Assembly: GCF_029763755.1 (NCBI RefSeq)
Contig: NZ_JARUVM010000001.1
Span: 1-64,000, forward strand
DNA length: 64,000 bases
Direction: 5' to 3'
Source of the DNA: Luteimonas sp. 8-5
GTDB taxonomy: Bacteria; Pseudomonadota; Gammaproteobacteria; Xanthomonadales; Xanthomonadaceae
The notes under the pieces: generated by a model
What the model was told of the DNA's origin: nothing
Seen by the model: the letters and a program-made list of their open reading frames with translations, nothing else
Database searches by the model: none
Shown: positions 50,072 through 63,977 of the stretch, piece after piece
Numbering within the stretch: position 1 is the first letter of the stretch
Layout: every line of letters begins with the position of its first letter
Program-made: the position numbers and the translations under genes

Positions 50072-51418
50072 ATGTTCGAACGTTCCCGCAAGGGTGAAAA
50101 CGCGCTGCTGATCCAGCCCCACGCGGGCGGGCCGCCCGACGAGGGGCTGCTGGAGGAGTTCGCCGACCTGGCGCGGTCGGCCGGGGCCAGCGTGGCGGCA
50201 TTGCTCAATGCCCGCATCGACCGCCCGAACCCGGCCACCCTGATCGGCAGCGGCAAGCTGGAGGAGGTCAGGGCCGCGGCCGACGCCACGGGCGCCGACC
50301 TGGTCCTGGTCAACCATCCGCTGACCCCGGTGCAGGAGCGCAACCTGGAAAAGGCGCTGCAGCGGCGCGTGGTCGACCGCACAGGCCTGATCCTGGACAT
50401 CTTCTCGCAGCGCGCGCGCAGCGCCGAAGGCAAGCTCCAGGTCGAGCTCGCCCAGTTGCGGCACATGGCCACGCGCCTGGTGCGGGGCTGGACCCACCTG
50501 GAGCGCCAGCGCGGCGGTGCCATCGGCCTGCGCGGCCCCGGCGAAACCCAGCTCGAGACCGACCGCCGCCTGCTGCAGAAGCGGGTCGAGCAGTTGCAGA
50601 AACGGCTGGACAAGGTCGAGGTCCAGCGCACCCAGATGCGCCGTGCGCGCGTGCGCAGCGAGCTGCCGCGGGTGGCGCTGGTGGGATACACCAACGCCGG
50701 CAAGTCGACCCTGTTCAATGCGCTGACCGGCGCCGACGCCTACGCCGCCGACCAGCTCTTCGCGACCCTGGACCCGACCGTGCGCCGGGTTTCGCTGCCC
50801 GGCGGCCATATCGTCCTGGCCGACACCGTGGGCTTCGTCCGCGACCTGCCGCACGAGCTGGTGGCGGCATTCCGCTCGACCCTGAGCGAGGCGCGCGAGG
50901 CCGACCTGCTGCTGCACCTGGTCGACGCCGCCGATCCGCTGCGCGAGGAGCGCATCGCCCAGGTCGACGCGGTCCTGGCCGAGATCGGCGCCGGCGACAT
51001 CCCCCAGCTGCTGGTCTACAACAAGATCGACCGGGTCGACGCGGGCGAAGGGCAGGGCATCGCCCCGCGCCACGACCTTCCCGGCAACGGCACCGGCCAT
51101 GGCAGCCGCGAACGCGCCTGGATCTCGGCGAAGGAAGGCCTCGGCCTCGACCTGCTGCGCGACGCCCTGGGCGCACGCCTGGGCCTGCACCGGATCCGTG
51201 CCGGCCTGCAACTGCCGCCGGAAGCCGGGCGCCTGCGCGCGCGCCTGCACGAACTCGACGCGGTGCGCGGCGAAACCCACGACGAAGCCGGCTGGCACCT
51301 CGACCTGGACCTGGCACACGCCGATGCGGTGCGCCTGGCCAGCCAGTCCTGGGGCGCGCCCCTGCAGGCCTTGCTGGCCGACGCCGCTGCGGTCGACCCC
51401 CACGGCGCGGCCGGATAG
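50072..51418 (+). CDS. hflX: Ribosome-associated GTPase HflX
   Basis: 448 aa. The N-terminal HflX domain includes LIGSGKLEEVRAAADATGADLV and the linker GGAIGLRGPGETQLETDRR; the G domain has G1 GYTNAGKST (205-213), G3 DTVGF and G4 NKID. It rescues stalled ribosomes by splitting subunits, notably after heat stress. Located between hfq and hflK as in E. coli. Confidence 0.96.
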   Translation: MFERSRKGENALLIQPHAGGPPDEGLLEEFADLARSAGASVAALLNARIDRPNPATLIGSGKLEEVRAAADATGADLVLVNHPLTPVQERNLEKALQRRVVDRTGLILDIFSQRARSAEGKLQVELAQLRHMATRLVRGWTHLERQRGGAIGLRGPGETQLETDRRLLQKRVEQLQKRLDKVEVQRTQMRRARVRSELPRVALVGYTNAGKSTLFNALTGADAYAADQLFATLDPTVRRVSLPGGHIVLADTVGFVRDLPHELVAAFRSTLSEAREADLLLHLVDAADPLREERIAQVDAVLAEIGAGDIPQLLVYNKIDRVDAGEGQGIAPRHDLPGNGTGHGSRERAWISAKEGLGLDLLRDALGARLGLHRIRAGLQLPPEAGRLRARLHELDAVRGETHDEAGWHLDLDLAHADAVRLASQSWGAPLQALLADAAAVDPHGAAG

Positions 51419-51444
51419 AATCGACCGGATTCCCTGGAGTAAAG

Positions 51445-52545
51445 ATGGCCTGGAACATTCCCGGCGGGTCCGGCAACAACGGCCGCACCCCACGCAAGCG
51501 CGGAAACGCGAACCCCCTGGACCGGCTGCTCGAGCCGCTGCGCGGCGTGTTCGGCGGCGGCAACGGCGGCGGCGCCAGCATCGCGCGCTGGGCCGGGCTG
51601 CTGGTCGCGCTGTGGCTGGTGTTCAACTGCTTCGTGCTGGTCACCGAGCAGCAGCGCGGCGTGGTCCTGCGCTTCGGCGAGGTCGCGCGGATCATGCAGC
51701 CGGGGCCGCACCTCAAGTGGCCGTGGCCGGTGGAGCGGGTGATCAAGGTCGAGGCGACCCGGATCAAGACCTTCAGCGACACGGTGCCGGTGCTGACCCG
51801 CGACGAGAACATCGTCACGGTCGAGGTCAACGTGCAGTACCGCGTCGACGATCCGGAGCTGTACCTGTTCGGGACCCGCAACGCCGACCAGGTGCTGCAG
51901 CAGGCGACGCTCAGCGCCGTGCGCGAGCAGGTGGGCCGCTCCGAACTCGATACCGTGCTGAGCGCGCGCAGCGCCCTGTCGGCCTCCGCGCGCGAGAAGC
52001 TGCAGGAAGCGCTGAAGGAATATCGCACCGGCCTGATCGTGACCGAGCTCAACCTGCCCAACGCGCGTCCGCCCGAGGAAGTGAAGCCGGCGTTCGACGA
52101 CGTCAACAGCGCACAGCAGGACAAGGACCGCGCGCGCAGCGAGGCCGAGGCTTACGCCAGCCGGATCGTGCCCGAGGCACGCGGCCAGGCCGCGCGCGTG
52201 CGCACCGTGGCCGAAGGCTACAAGGCCGCCAAGATCGACGGCGCCACCGGCGACGCCACCCGCTTCAGCCTGCTGCTGGACGAGTACAAGGCCGCGCCGG
52301 AGGTCACCCGCAAGCGCCTGTGGCTGGAAACCGTGCAGCAGGTGCTGGCCGGAAACCGCATCATCGTCGGCGGCGACAGCCGGCAGCTGATCTACGTGCC
52401 GATGGCGGGCGCCAATGCGGCCACGGGCGGCGCCACGGCGCCGCTCATCACCCCGGAGATCGTCGCTCCCGCCGTCGATTCCACGACTTCCACCCCGCGC
52501 CCGCCGCGTGAGCCGCGCGGCACCCGACAGGAGCCCGGCCGATGA
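51445..52545 (+). CDS. hflK: FtsH modulator HflK
   Basis: 366 aa. A Gly/Asn-rich cytoplasmic N-terminus, one membrane helix (about 50-70: IARWAGLLVALWLVFNCFVLV), then an SPFH/prohibitin domain opening EQQRGVVLRFGEV and a long helical region with ARSEAEAYASRIVPEARG. With HflC it forms the periplasmic cage around FtsH. The C-terminus is Pro/Thr-rich. Overlaps hflC by 4 bp. Confidence 0.95.
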   Translation: MAWNIPGGSGNNGRTPRKRGNANPLDRLLEPLRGVFGGGNGGGASIARWAGLLVALWLVFNCFVLVTEQQRGVVLRFGEVARIMQPGPHLKWPWPVERVIKVEATRIKTFSDTVPVLTRDENIVTVEVNVQYRVDDPELYLFGTRNADQVLQQATLSAVREQVGRSELDTVLSARSALSASAREKLQEALKEYRTGLIVTELNLPNARPPEEVKPAFDDVNSAQQDKDRARSEAEAYASRIVPEARGQAARVRTVAEGYKAAKIDGATGDATRFSLLLDEYKAAPEVTRKRLWLETVQQVLAGNRIIVGGDSRQLIYVPMAGANAATGGATAPLITPEIVAPAVDSTTSTPRPPREPRGTRQEPGR

Positions 52546-53401
52546 AGACCACTGCCTGGATCCCCCTGCTCATTGCCGCGGTGCTGGCGCTGTTCGGCTC
52601 GGTGTACGTGGTCAACGAGGGCCACGTGGCGATCGTCCTGAACCTGGGCAAGGTCGTGCGCAGCGACGTCGGCCCCGGCCTGCACTTCAAGTGGCCGCTG
52701 GTCGAGACCGCCCACGTCTACGACCGTCGCCTGCAGGTCCTCGACGCCGAGCCCGAGCGCTACCTGACATCGGAGAAGAAGGACGTCAGCGTCGACTTCT
52801 TCGCCATCGGCAAGATCGAGGACGCGCGCACCTTCTACCGCGCCACCGGCGGCGACGAATCGGTCGCGGTCGCGCGCCTGGCGCCGATCATCAGGGATTC
52901 GCTGCGCAACGAGATCAACTCGCGCACGCTGCAGCAGGTCGTGTCCGGCGACCGCAACGAGGTCGTGGCCCGCCAGATCGGGACGATCAACCGCGGCGCG
53001 GCCACCCTGGGCGTGAAGATCGTCGACTTGCGGATCAAGCGCATCGACCTGCCCACCGGCGGCGAGGTCATCGAGCAGGTGTACCGGCGCATGCGTGCCC
53101 AGCGCCAGCAGGTCGCCAGCAAGCTGCGCGCCGAGGGCGAGGAGTTGTCGCAGCAGATCCGTTCCGAGGCCGACCGCCAGCAGGCGGTGATCCTGGCCGA
53201 GGCCGAGCGCGACGCGCAGAAGCTGCGCGGCGAGGGCGACGCGGAGGCGGCGCGGATCTACGCCGAGGCCTACGGGCGCGATCCGGCGTTCTATGCCTTC
53301 CACCGCAGCCTGGAGGCCTACCGCAAGGCCTTCGCCAGCGGCAACTCGGCGATCGTGCTGGACCGCGACGACCCGTTCCTGAAATACCTGCAAGAAGACC
53401 G

Positions 53402-53405
<4 letters not shown>
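52542..53405 (+). CDS. hflC: FtsH modulator HflC
   Basis: 287 aa. An N-terminal anchor helix (about 5-22), then the SPFH domain NEGHVAIVLNLGKV, with PGLHFKWPLVETAHVYDRRLQ, and a coiled-coil region rich in SEADRQQAVILAEAERDAQKLRGEGDAEAARIY. It is the obligate partner of HflK. Its TGA overlaps the TTG start of the DUF2065 gene. Confidence 0.95.
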
Positions 53406-54974
<1,569 letters not shown>

Positions 54975-55044
54975 GCCCCATTCACCGCGCCACCACCGGG
55001 TGCGGGTCAAGCTGGAGGCCAGACCGCGATCCGGGAGGCCTCCC

Positions 55045-55623
55045 ATGACACGCCTCGTACACAAGCGTTTCGTACAGATTGCCGCAACTGCCGCCGTGGC
55101 CCTCGCCGTGGCCGGCTGCGCTTCCATTCCGCGGGTGCAGACCGAGCACGATCCGTCGGTGGACTTCGCCCGCTACCAGACCTATGGCTGGCGCGAGAAG
55201 CCCAGTGGCGGCACGGCGCTGGCCATGCAGCGCATCGTCACCCGAATCGACGAACAGCTGAGGGCGAAGGGCTGGCGCCAGGTCCCGGTCGCCGAGGCCG
55301 ACGTCGTGCTCGCCGCCCACGTCGCCACCCACCAGGAACACCGGCTCGACAGCTTCTACGACGGCCCGATGTGGACCGGATGGGGCTGGTATGGCCCGTG
55401 GGCGTGGGGTCCGCCGATGGGCTATCGCACCCAGGTGACCACCTACACCGTCGGTACCCTGGTCGTCGACATGTTCGACACGAGCACCAAGCGCGCGGTG
55501 TGGAGCGCCGTGGCCGACGACACGGTGCCGAACACGCCGGCGAAGATCAACGCCGACATCGACGCGGCGGTGGCCAGGATGTTCCTCGATTTTCCGCCCG
55601 GCAAAGCGCCCCCCGGATACTGA
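55045..55623 (+). CDS. DUF4136 family lipoprotein
   Basis: 192 aa. The lipobox VAGC (Cys25) ends a 24-residue signal; the start is fixed by GGGAGG six bases before the ATG. After the lipid Cys comes the DUF4136 pattern VDFARYQTYGW, an aromatic Gly-rich loop (WTGWGWYGPWAWGPP) and TLVVDMFDTSTKRAVWSAVADD. Members are envelope lipoproteins of unknown role. It stands alone, 70 bp after purA. Confidence 0.87.
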   Translation: MTRLVHKRFVQIAATAAVALAVAGCASIPRVQTEHDPSVDFARYQTYGWREKPSGGTALAMQRIVTRIDEQLRAKGWRQVPVAEADVVLAAHVATHQEHRLDSFYDGPMWTGWGWYGPWAWGPPMGYRTQVTTYTVGTLVVDMFDTSTKRAVWSAVADDTVPNTPAKINADIDAAVARMFLDFPPGKAPPGY

Positions 55624-55726
55624 GGTCGCGGTCACGATATCGCGTGGACGGGGCAGTATCTGTCCTGCAAGCGTCGCTTCCTGCGTGTAGCTACTTCAAT
55701 GAATCGAAGTCGCACGGAGATAGGGA

Positions 55727-57658
55727 ATGAAGCGATCGGCATGGATGACGCTGGCTCTGGCGCTGGCGCTGGCGCTGGCGTTGGCGTTGGCAGCGGGCGC
55801 CTGCAGCGGTGACAGGAACGGCCAGGAGGCCTCGTTCACCGAAGTCCCGCAAGGCGAATGGGACGCGCTGGTCGGCCAACTGACCACTGCAAGGGACCTG
55901 GACGAAGCAGTGGCCGCAACGCGCGAGATCCTGGCGCGCGGCGGCGTCGCCACCCGCGACGGCGAACGTGAACTGGTCGCCGCGCGTCCACCGGCAGCCT
56001 CGTTCAGCGTGAGTCCGCGGCAAGTCGAGCACATGGCGATGGAGGCGCGCGCGCGTGGTGTGCGCGCACGCCTGGAGGTTGCCGAATTCGCCCACATGCT
56101 CGCTTCCTTCGGCTGGGAGTTCCCCAATGCGAGGTCGCGAGGCGACGCGACGCAGCCGAACCCCGACATCGAGGACGGATACACGCAGGAACGACGTTCC
56201 GGACGGCAACGCGAGCGCATGCAGGCGCGCGAATCCGCGCGCAAGGCGGAGGAGGACGCGTACAAGGTCTGGCAGGCGTCGGTCACCGATGCGCCCAATG
56301 CACGCCATGATGCAGCACGCGCCCGGATCGATGCAGCCAACAAGGCGCTGCGCGCAGCATCCGGCGCCGACTCGAAAGCGGCTGCACGGGTGGAAGTCGA
56401 AGCGGCGCGGGTGGAACTGGCCGCAGCGCGGGACGCTGCAAGGGCCGCGCGGGAGACGCTGCGCGAGCGCCAGGAAGCCCGTGAACGGGAGCGCGATGCC
56501 GTGCGCGAGTCCCAGCGCATGGAGGATCTCTACGCACGCAAAATCGGTCCCGAATACGGCGCGGGCGAGGATTTCCAGGTGGCGCTCGAGCGTTGGGCAC
56601 AGGCGGCGGCGAAAGACCCGGAGGCCGACGCCAGCTTCGTGCCGCTGTTCATCACCGGCATGGCGCGGCTGCAGGATCCGCCGGTCGATCTTGCCGATCC
56701 GCAGCGCCGCGCGCTGGGACGGTCGGGCTCGGACCTCCCGGTGAAGGGGGCCGGCCCTCGCTCCGGCCAGACCCGCCTGAGCCTGCTGGAAATGCAGTTG
56801 ATCATCGCCGCATTCGATCGCAATGCCGGTACGGCGGCCGACAAGGCGCTGACGGCAGCTTTCCACGATGCCGTCGATGGCAAGGCGGAAGCGGTTTCTG
56901 CGGCGCTGGCGCAGGCCCACCGCGTCGTCACGATCGCATCGCTGCAACCGGCTGTTCCACTGGACCTGGACGTCGAACCGGTCAAGGTGCATCGGCCCGT
57001 CGGCGAGGAGTTGCGGGTCCGGTTCGCTGCCGACGCCGACGACAGCGTGCGTGGAAGCGCAAGCTTGCACTGGCGACTGCTTGCCGGCGCCCCGGCGCAC
57101 GCCATCTGGTCGCTGGCCGACAACGACGGCTTCCGGCTCGAGGGCGGCAGCGGCCAATCCGCGGCGCCGGACAAAGGTTATGTCGTCGATGTCCGCCAGG
57201 AAGAAGCTCACCACGGCAGCCAGGCGCGCGGATACGTGACCGCGCGTACTGCTGCGGAAGACGAGGACGCCCCCTCGCTTGAACAGTGGAAGGAAGTCGC
57301 CCACCGCGGCTTCCAGCGCAGCGCCCAGGAGCTGATCGCGATGATGGACGCGCAGCCTCCGCCGCGCGGTTTCCAGCGGTCTCCCGAGGAACTGCTCGCC
57401 ACTGCCGACGACCCGTCCCGCGGTTTCCAGCGTTCGGCCGAAGAGCTGGCGATCGAGGCCGGCTGGCTCAGGGAAATGTCGATGCCCAGGGCCTACGCCA
57501 GCATCGAGGTCGAATACCATTGCGCGAATCCGACCACGATCCATCTCTCTGTCACCGATCCGGTGGCGGACGGCCGCGGGGACGGAGGCGATGCCTGCAC
57601 CTACACGTTCGAAACGCGCGAGGCCTTCGAGCAATGGCGGGAGGCGAACGCCTACTGA
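55727..57658 (+). CDS. Large lipoprotein of unknown function with RGFQRS repeats
   Basis: 643 aa, no family recognised. The signal peptide is MKRSAWMT followed by seven Leu-Ala pairs (9-22) and a likely lipid Cys26 (AGAC). Residues 30-140 are mixed; 150-265 are an Arg/Glu/Ala-rich predicted coiled coil; 275-430 are helical; 430-500 look like a beta domain (LDLDVEPVKVHRPVGEELRV). Residues 527-575 hold three RGFQRS..EL repeats 20 and 18 residues apart. The C-terminal ~65 residues contain two Cys (YHCANPTT, DACTYTF), possibly a disulfide. GC content matches the genome, so it does not look newly acquired. It stands between the DUF4136 lipoprotein and the convergent thioredoxin-like gene. Confidence 0.75.
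   Translation: MKRSAWMTLALALALALALALAAGACSGDRNGQEASFTEVPQGEWDALVGQLTTARDLDEAVAATREILARGGVATRDGERELVAARPPAASFSVSPRQVEHMAMEARARGVRARLEVAEFAHMLASFGWEFPNARSRGDATQPNPDIEDGYTQERRSGRQRERMQARESARKAEEDAYKVWQASVTDAPNARHDAARARIDAANKALRAASGADSKAAARVEVEAARVELAAARDAARAARETLRERQEARERERDAVRESQRMEDLYARKIGPEYGAGEDFQVALERWAQAAAKDPEADASFVPLFITGMARLQDPPVDLADPQRRALGRSGSDLPVKGAGPRSGQTRLSLLEMQLIIAAFDRNAGTAADKALTAAFHDAVDGKAEAVSAALAQAHRVVTIASLQPAVPLDLDVEPVKVHRPVGEELRVRFAADADDSVRGSASLHWRLLAGAPAHAIWSLADNDGFRLEGGSGQSAAPDKGYVVDVRQEEAHHGSQARGYVTARTAAEDEDAPSLEQWKEVAHRGFQRSAQELIAMMDAQPPPRGFQRSPEELLATADDPSRGFQRSAEELAIEAGWLREMSMPRAYASIEVEYHCANPTTIHLSVTDPVADGRGDGGDACTYTFETREAFEQWREANAY
55751..55792 (+). repeat. Seven tandem hexanucleotides (CTGGCG-like) in a signal peptide
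   Basis: Units CTGGCT, four CTGGCG, TTGGCG and TTGGCA run without a break and encode (Leu-Ala)7 in the lipoprotein signal. Gain or loss of a unit would keep the frame but change the hydrophobic core by two residues. Confidence 0.85.
57305..57451 (+). repeat. Three RGFQRS-[AP]-[EQ]-EL peptide repeats
   Basis: RGFQRSAQELIA (residue 527), RGFQRSPEELLA (547) and RGFQRSAEELA (565) are near-identical, separated by short Pro/Asp-rich spacers with periods of 20 and 18 residues. The codons differ between copies (CGCGGCTTCCAGCGC and CGCGGTTTCCAGCG), so the peptide rather than the DNA sequence is conserved. Confidence 0.85.
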
Positions 57659-57665
57659 GGCGATG

Positions 57666-58001
57666 CTACGGGGCCGGTGGGTCGATACGCTCCAGCGCCG
57701 CGCGGATCGACCCTGTGCCCAGGGGGCGCACTACGCGCGCCAGTTCCTCGCCATCGCGAAGGAAGACCAGGGTGGGCCAGAACTTGACCCGGAACGAGCG
57801 GCCCAGCAGCCGTCCCTGGCCGTCCTCCACCTTGATGTGGCGCACGTCCGCATGCGCCCCGAGCGCCGATTCCACCAGCGGCCTCGCGGCTGCGCAGTGT
57901 CCGCACCAGTTGGTACCGAATTCCAGCAGCACCGGGCCGCGCATGGCCTCGATGGCGCTGCGTTCGGGCTGATCGGCGCTATAGGGATTGGGATCGCTCA
58001 T
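57666..58001 (-). CDS. Thioredoxin-like protein with WCGHC active site
   Basis: 111 aa. The thioredoxin fold has LLEFGTNWCGHCAAARPLVE (active site Trp32 to Cys36) and the cis-Pro segment FWPTLVFLRDGEEL. The dipeptide between the cysteines is Gly-His, as in disulfide isomerases, rather than Gly-Pro of reducing thioredoxins, so the redox potential is probably higher. No signal peptide; cytoplasmic. It lies downstream of the TonB receptor on the same strand, and 7 bp from the convergent 643-aa lipoprotein gene. Confidence 0.87.
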   Translation of the reverse strand: MSDPNPYSADQPERSAIEAMRGPVLLEFGTNWCGHCAAARPLVESALGAHADVRHIKVEDGQGRLLGRSFRVKFWPTLVFLRDGEELARVVRPLGTGSIRAALERIDPPAP

Positions 58002-58009
58002 GCACCCAG

Positions 58010-58042
58010 CTTCCACGCCCCCCCGTTCAGGGGGGCGTGAAG
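58010..58042. other. GC-rich stem-loop between the TonB receptor and thioredoxin-like genes
   Basis: CTTCCACGCCCCCC pairs with GGGGGGCGTGAAG, one bulged C, around a CGTTCA loop. It follows the receptor stop by 34 bp in the direction of transcription and precedes the thioredoxin start by 8 bp. No T-run follows in either direction, so it may attenuate or stabilise transcripts rather than terminate. Confidence 0.55.
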
Positions 58043-58076
58043 CCCGCGGGATCCGTTCAGGAAACCTGGTGCCGGA

Positions 58077-60950
58077 TCAGAGGAAGTTGTATTCGAGCAG
58101 CAGCGTGTAGCTGCGCCCGCGCGGATCGGCGATGCGCGGTTCCCAGCCCGCACCCGCGGCGAAGTCGTTCATGTGCGCGGTGAACGGCGGATCCCTGTCG
58201 AGCAGGTTCTTGATGCCGAACCCGAGCTTGAGGCCGTCGATGCCGGTCCAGGTGATGCTGTAGTTGTACGTGGTGTACGCATCGACCTTGGGGTCCCACG
58301 CCGGCGGGATGTAGGTGCCGTTGGCGACGCTCACCGGCTCCTCGTCCAGGTAGCCATGGCGGTAGAGCTGCATCAGGCTGTGGGTGAAGTTGCCGCGGGT
58401 GTAGGTGAACCCCAGCGTGTGCTTCCAGCGGATGGGCAGGTTGAAGTAGCGCACGTAGGAGCCGACCAGGTTGTCGGTATACGGCAGGGTCTCCAGCGCC
58501 TTGGTCCTGAACAGGTTGGTGTAGCTGCCGTTGAGGTGCAGCAGCCAGCGCCCGCCGGCCAGTTCGCCGGACAGGTTGGAATCGACCTCGACGCCTCGGG
58601 TCAGGCTGCCGCCGGAGTTGATGTAGCGCCGGTCGATCGCGATCACCTGGTTGTTCGCGTCGCGGATCCAGTTCGCCTGGAACACGTCGTAGTACTCGAT
58701 CAGCACTTCGCGCGGCGCGGGGCGGATGGTGTTCTCGCGCTCGATCTCCCACCAGTCCACGCTGATGTTGAAGTTGCCCATGGGCGCATACACGAAGCCG
58801 AAGCTCTTCTGCGTGGATTCCTCCGGCTTCAGGTCTTCCTTGCCGCCGAACAACTCGTCGGGGCGGATGCTCTCGCAACCGGGAGTCGTGGTGTCGGCGA
58901 CGCCGCCGGGGCAGGTGGCCGGGTCGGCGAGGTCGAGGCCGGTGTACTGGACCTCGGACACGCCGTTGAACAGCTGGTTGAACGACGGCACCTTGAAGCC
59001 GGTGCTGTAGGCGCCGCGGAACAGCAGCGATTCGATCGGCTTGAACTTGAACGACACCTTCGGGTTGAAGGTGCTGCCGAAGCCGGTGTAGTCGTCGTAG
59101 CGGCCGGCCAGGGTGACGTCGAAACTGCGGGTCAGCGGCGCCAGCATCTCGACGTAGACCGCGCGGATGTCGCGGCTCACGTTCTCCAGTGCGTTCGCGT
59201 CGTCGAACGGTGCATTGAAGACCGGACGCCCGTTGACGCGGTTGTCGCCTTCGAACCGGAATTCCTCGCGACGCAGGTCGACGCCGGCGGCCATGGCCAT
59301 CGTGCCGCCCGGCAGGTCCAGGCCGATGTCGCCCGACACGCTCGCGTCCAGCGCGGTGACGATCGATTCGCCGCCGTACATCCTCACCCCGCGCGCGGAA
59401 GCCGCCTCGAGCGCGGCCATCGCCTCCGGACTCTGCTCCTGGCCGGGCAACAGGAAGGGATTGAGCAGGCCGCTGCCCAGCACTTCCTGCAGGGCGTCGG
59501 TGTAATGGAAGCCGCTGCCGAGGACCGAATCCGACTTGCTGGAAGCCCGCGACAGGCCGACGTCGTAGCTCCAGTTGCCGATCAGGCCGCCGATGCCGAC
59601 CAGGGCACGGTAGGCGGTGGTGGTGGTCTCGATCTGGCGGGGACCGCAGGCCATGCAGCGCCAGCGGTAGGCGATCCGTTCGCCGTAATTAAGCTGGCCG
59701 GCGCCGAAGTAGTCCGCCAGGGCGTCATAGACCATGTCGTAGGACTCGCCGGTGACCGGATACCAGGTATCCGGTCCGAAAGTGGAGCCGGGCGAGATCT
59801 GGTTGGGCTCGAAGGTCTTGGAGACCTCAACCCTGGAAGCGGACAGCTCGGCATAGGCTTCGTGCACCGAGCCGATCCGGAACGTCGCGCGGCCGACGAA
59901 ATCGATGCTGTCCATGGGCTGCTGGATCACGGCCGCGGCCGGGTAGTCCCAGGCGCAGGCGTAGCGCGATGCCGGGACGTTCCAGATCTGGTATCCGTAC
60001 GGCCCCATGTTGTCGCCGCCGCTCTCGCAACCTTCCGCACCGGGCAGGTTGAGGATGTTGATCGCGGTCATGGTGCCGTTGCCGGCCGGATCGGTCAGCC
60101 CGGCGCCGATCAGGTTGATGTCGGCCTGGGTGCCGGTGCGGTTGAACACCGTGGCGAACGGCGTGCCGCGGGTGTCGGGCGACAGGCCGCGGTCGGGCTG
60201 GAAGGCATTGGAGAAATCGCGGTCGTCGCCGCGCAGGATCGTGTTGCGCTTGACGCTCAGCGTGCCGAAGGCGTTCCAGCCGTCGCGGTCGAGGTCGCCG
60301 TGGCCGAACAGGATGCTGCCGCGATAGATGTTGCCGCCGCCGGCTTCGCTGACGTCGACGAAACCGGTCACCTGCGCGCCCTGGAAATCGCGCCGGGTGA
60401 TGAAGTTGATTACGCCGCCGATGGCGTCGGTGCCGTAGACCGCCGAGGCGCCGTCGCGCAGCACCTCGACCCTGTCGATCGCCGCGAACGGGATCGCGTT
60501 GAGGTCGACCGCGCGGCCCTTCAGGCCATGGGTCGCGACGCGGCGGCCGTTGAGCAGCACCAGGGTGGCGTCGGCACCCTGGCCGCGCAGGTTGGCGCCG
60601 GAGACGCCGTTGTTGCCGCGCTGGTCCTCATGCACGATGCCGCTGTTGCTGGCCAGGTTGTCCGAGCCGTTGCCGGCGACGTTGAGCACCATCAGCAGCT
60701 GTTCGGCCGAGGTGATGCCCTGCTGGTCGATCTCCTCGCGCGTGACCGTGGTGATCGGCAGCGCCTGCTCGACCTCGATGCGGTTGATGCGCGAACCGGT
60801 GACCGTCAACCGGTCCAGGGTCTTGACCTGGTCGTCGGTCTCTTCGGTGTCGGAAGTGGTGCCGGCCTGCTGGGCCATCGCCGGCATCGCAAGGACGGCG
60901 GCAATGGCGAGACACAGGACCCGGGCCTTGCAGGGCTTGGACGCGGTCAT
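58077..60950 (-). CDS. Large TonB-dependent outer-membrane receptor
   Basis: 957 aa. Signal peptide (1-26, ending AMAQ), a TonB-box-like LDRLTVTGSRI (about 45-55), a plug domain (60-175) with ANLRGQGADATLVLLNGRRV and VEVLRDGASAVYGTDAIGGVINFITR, then a long barrel ending YTLLLEYNFL. A Cys-rich loop (RWRCMACGPRQ, ~430) is extracellular by position. This receptor type is expanded in Xanthomonadales and often takes up plant or peptide-derived substrates; the ligand here is unknown. GGGAGG stands six bases before the ATG. It has the same orientation as gcvP with a 75-bp gap. Confidence 0.92.
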   Translation of the reverse strand: MTASKPCKARVLCLAIAAVLAMPAMAQQAGTTSDTEETDDQVKTLDRLTVTGSRINRIEVEQALPITTVTREEIDQQGITSAEQLLMVLNVAGNGSDNLASNSGIVHEDQRGNNGVSGANLRGQGADATLVLLNGRRVATHGLKGRAVDLNAIPFAAIDRVEVLRDGASAVYGTDAIGGVINFITRRDFQGAQVTGFVDVSEAGGGNIYRGSILFGHGDLDRDGWNAFGTLSVKRNTILRGDDRDFSNAFQPDRGLSPDTRGTPFATVFNRTGTQADINLIGAGLTDPAGNGTMTAINILNLPGAEGCESGGDNMGPYGYQIWNVPASRYACAWDYPAAAVIQQPMDSIDFVGRATFRIGSVHEAYAELSASRVEVSKTFEPNQISPGSTFGPDTWYPVTGESYDMVYDALADYFGAGQLNYGERIAYRWRCMACGPRQIETTTTAYRALVGIGGLIGNWSYDVGLSRASSKSDSVLGSGFHYTDALQEVLGSGLLNPFLLPGQEQSPEAMAALEAASARGVRMYGGESIVTALDASVSGDIGLDLPGGTMAMAAGVDLRREEFRFEGDNRVNGRPVFNAPFDDANALENVSRDIRAVYVEMLAPLTRSFDVTLAGRYDDYTGFGSTFNPKVSFKFKPIESLLFRGAYSTGFKVPSFNQLFNGVSEVQYTGLDLADPATCPGGVADTTTPGCESIRPDELFGGKEDLKPEESTQKSFGFVYAPMGNFNISVDWWEIERENTIRPAPREVLIEYYDVFQANWIRDANNQVIAIDRRYINSGGSLTRGVEVDSNLSGELAGGRWLLHLNGSYTNLFRTKALETLPYTDNLVGSYVRYFNLPIRWKHTLGFTYTRGNFTHSLMQLYRHGYLDEEPVSVANGTYIPPAWDPKVDAYTTYNYSITWTGIDGLKLGFGIKNLLDRDPPFTAHMNDFAAGAGWEPRIADPRGRSYTLLLEYNFL

Positions 60951-61025
60951 CGGTTTCCTCCCCAGGAGACGGTAACGGGCCTAATCTAATCCAGATCGGG
61001 CCCGGGGAGGCAACCGCGGGCCTGA

Positions 61026-63977
<2,952 letters not shown>

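Noticed and set aside
58010-58042. Intrinsic terminator for the TonB receptor
   Set aside because: A strong stem exists but no T-run follows on either strand, so it is listed only as a stem-loop.
58173-60989. 938-codon plus-strand frame opposite the large TonB receptor
   Set aside because: Composition is Val/Gly/Asp/Arg-biased without motifs, as expected of an antisense shadow.
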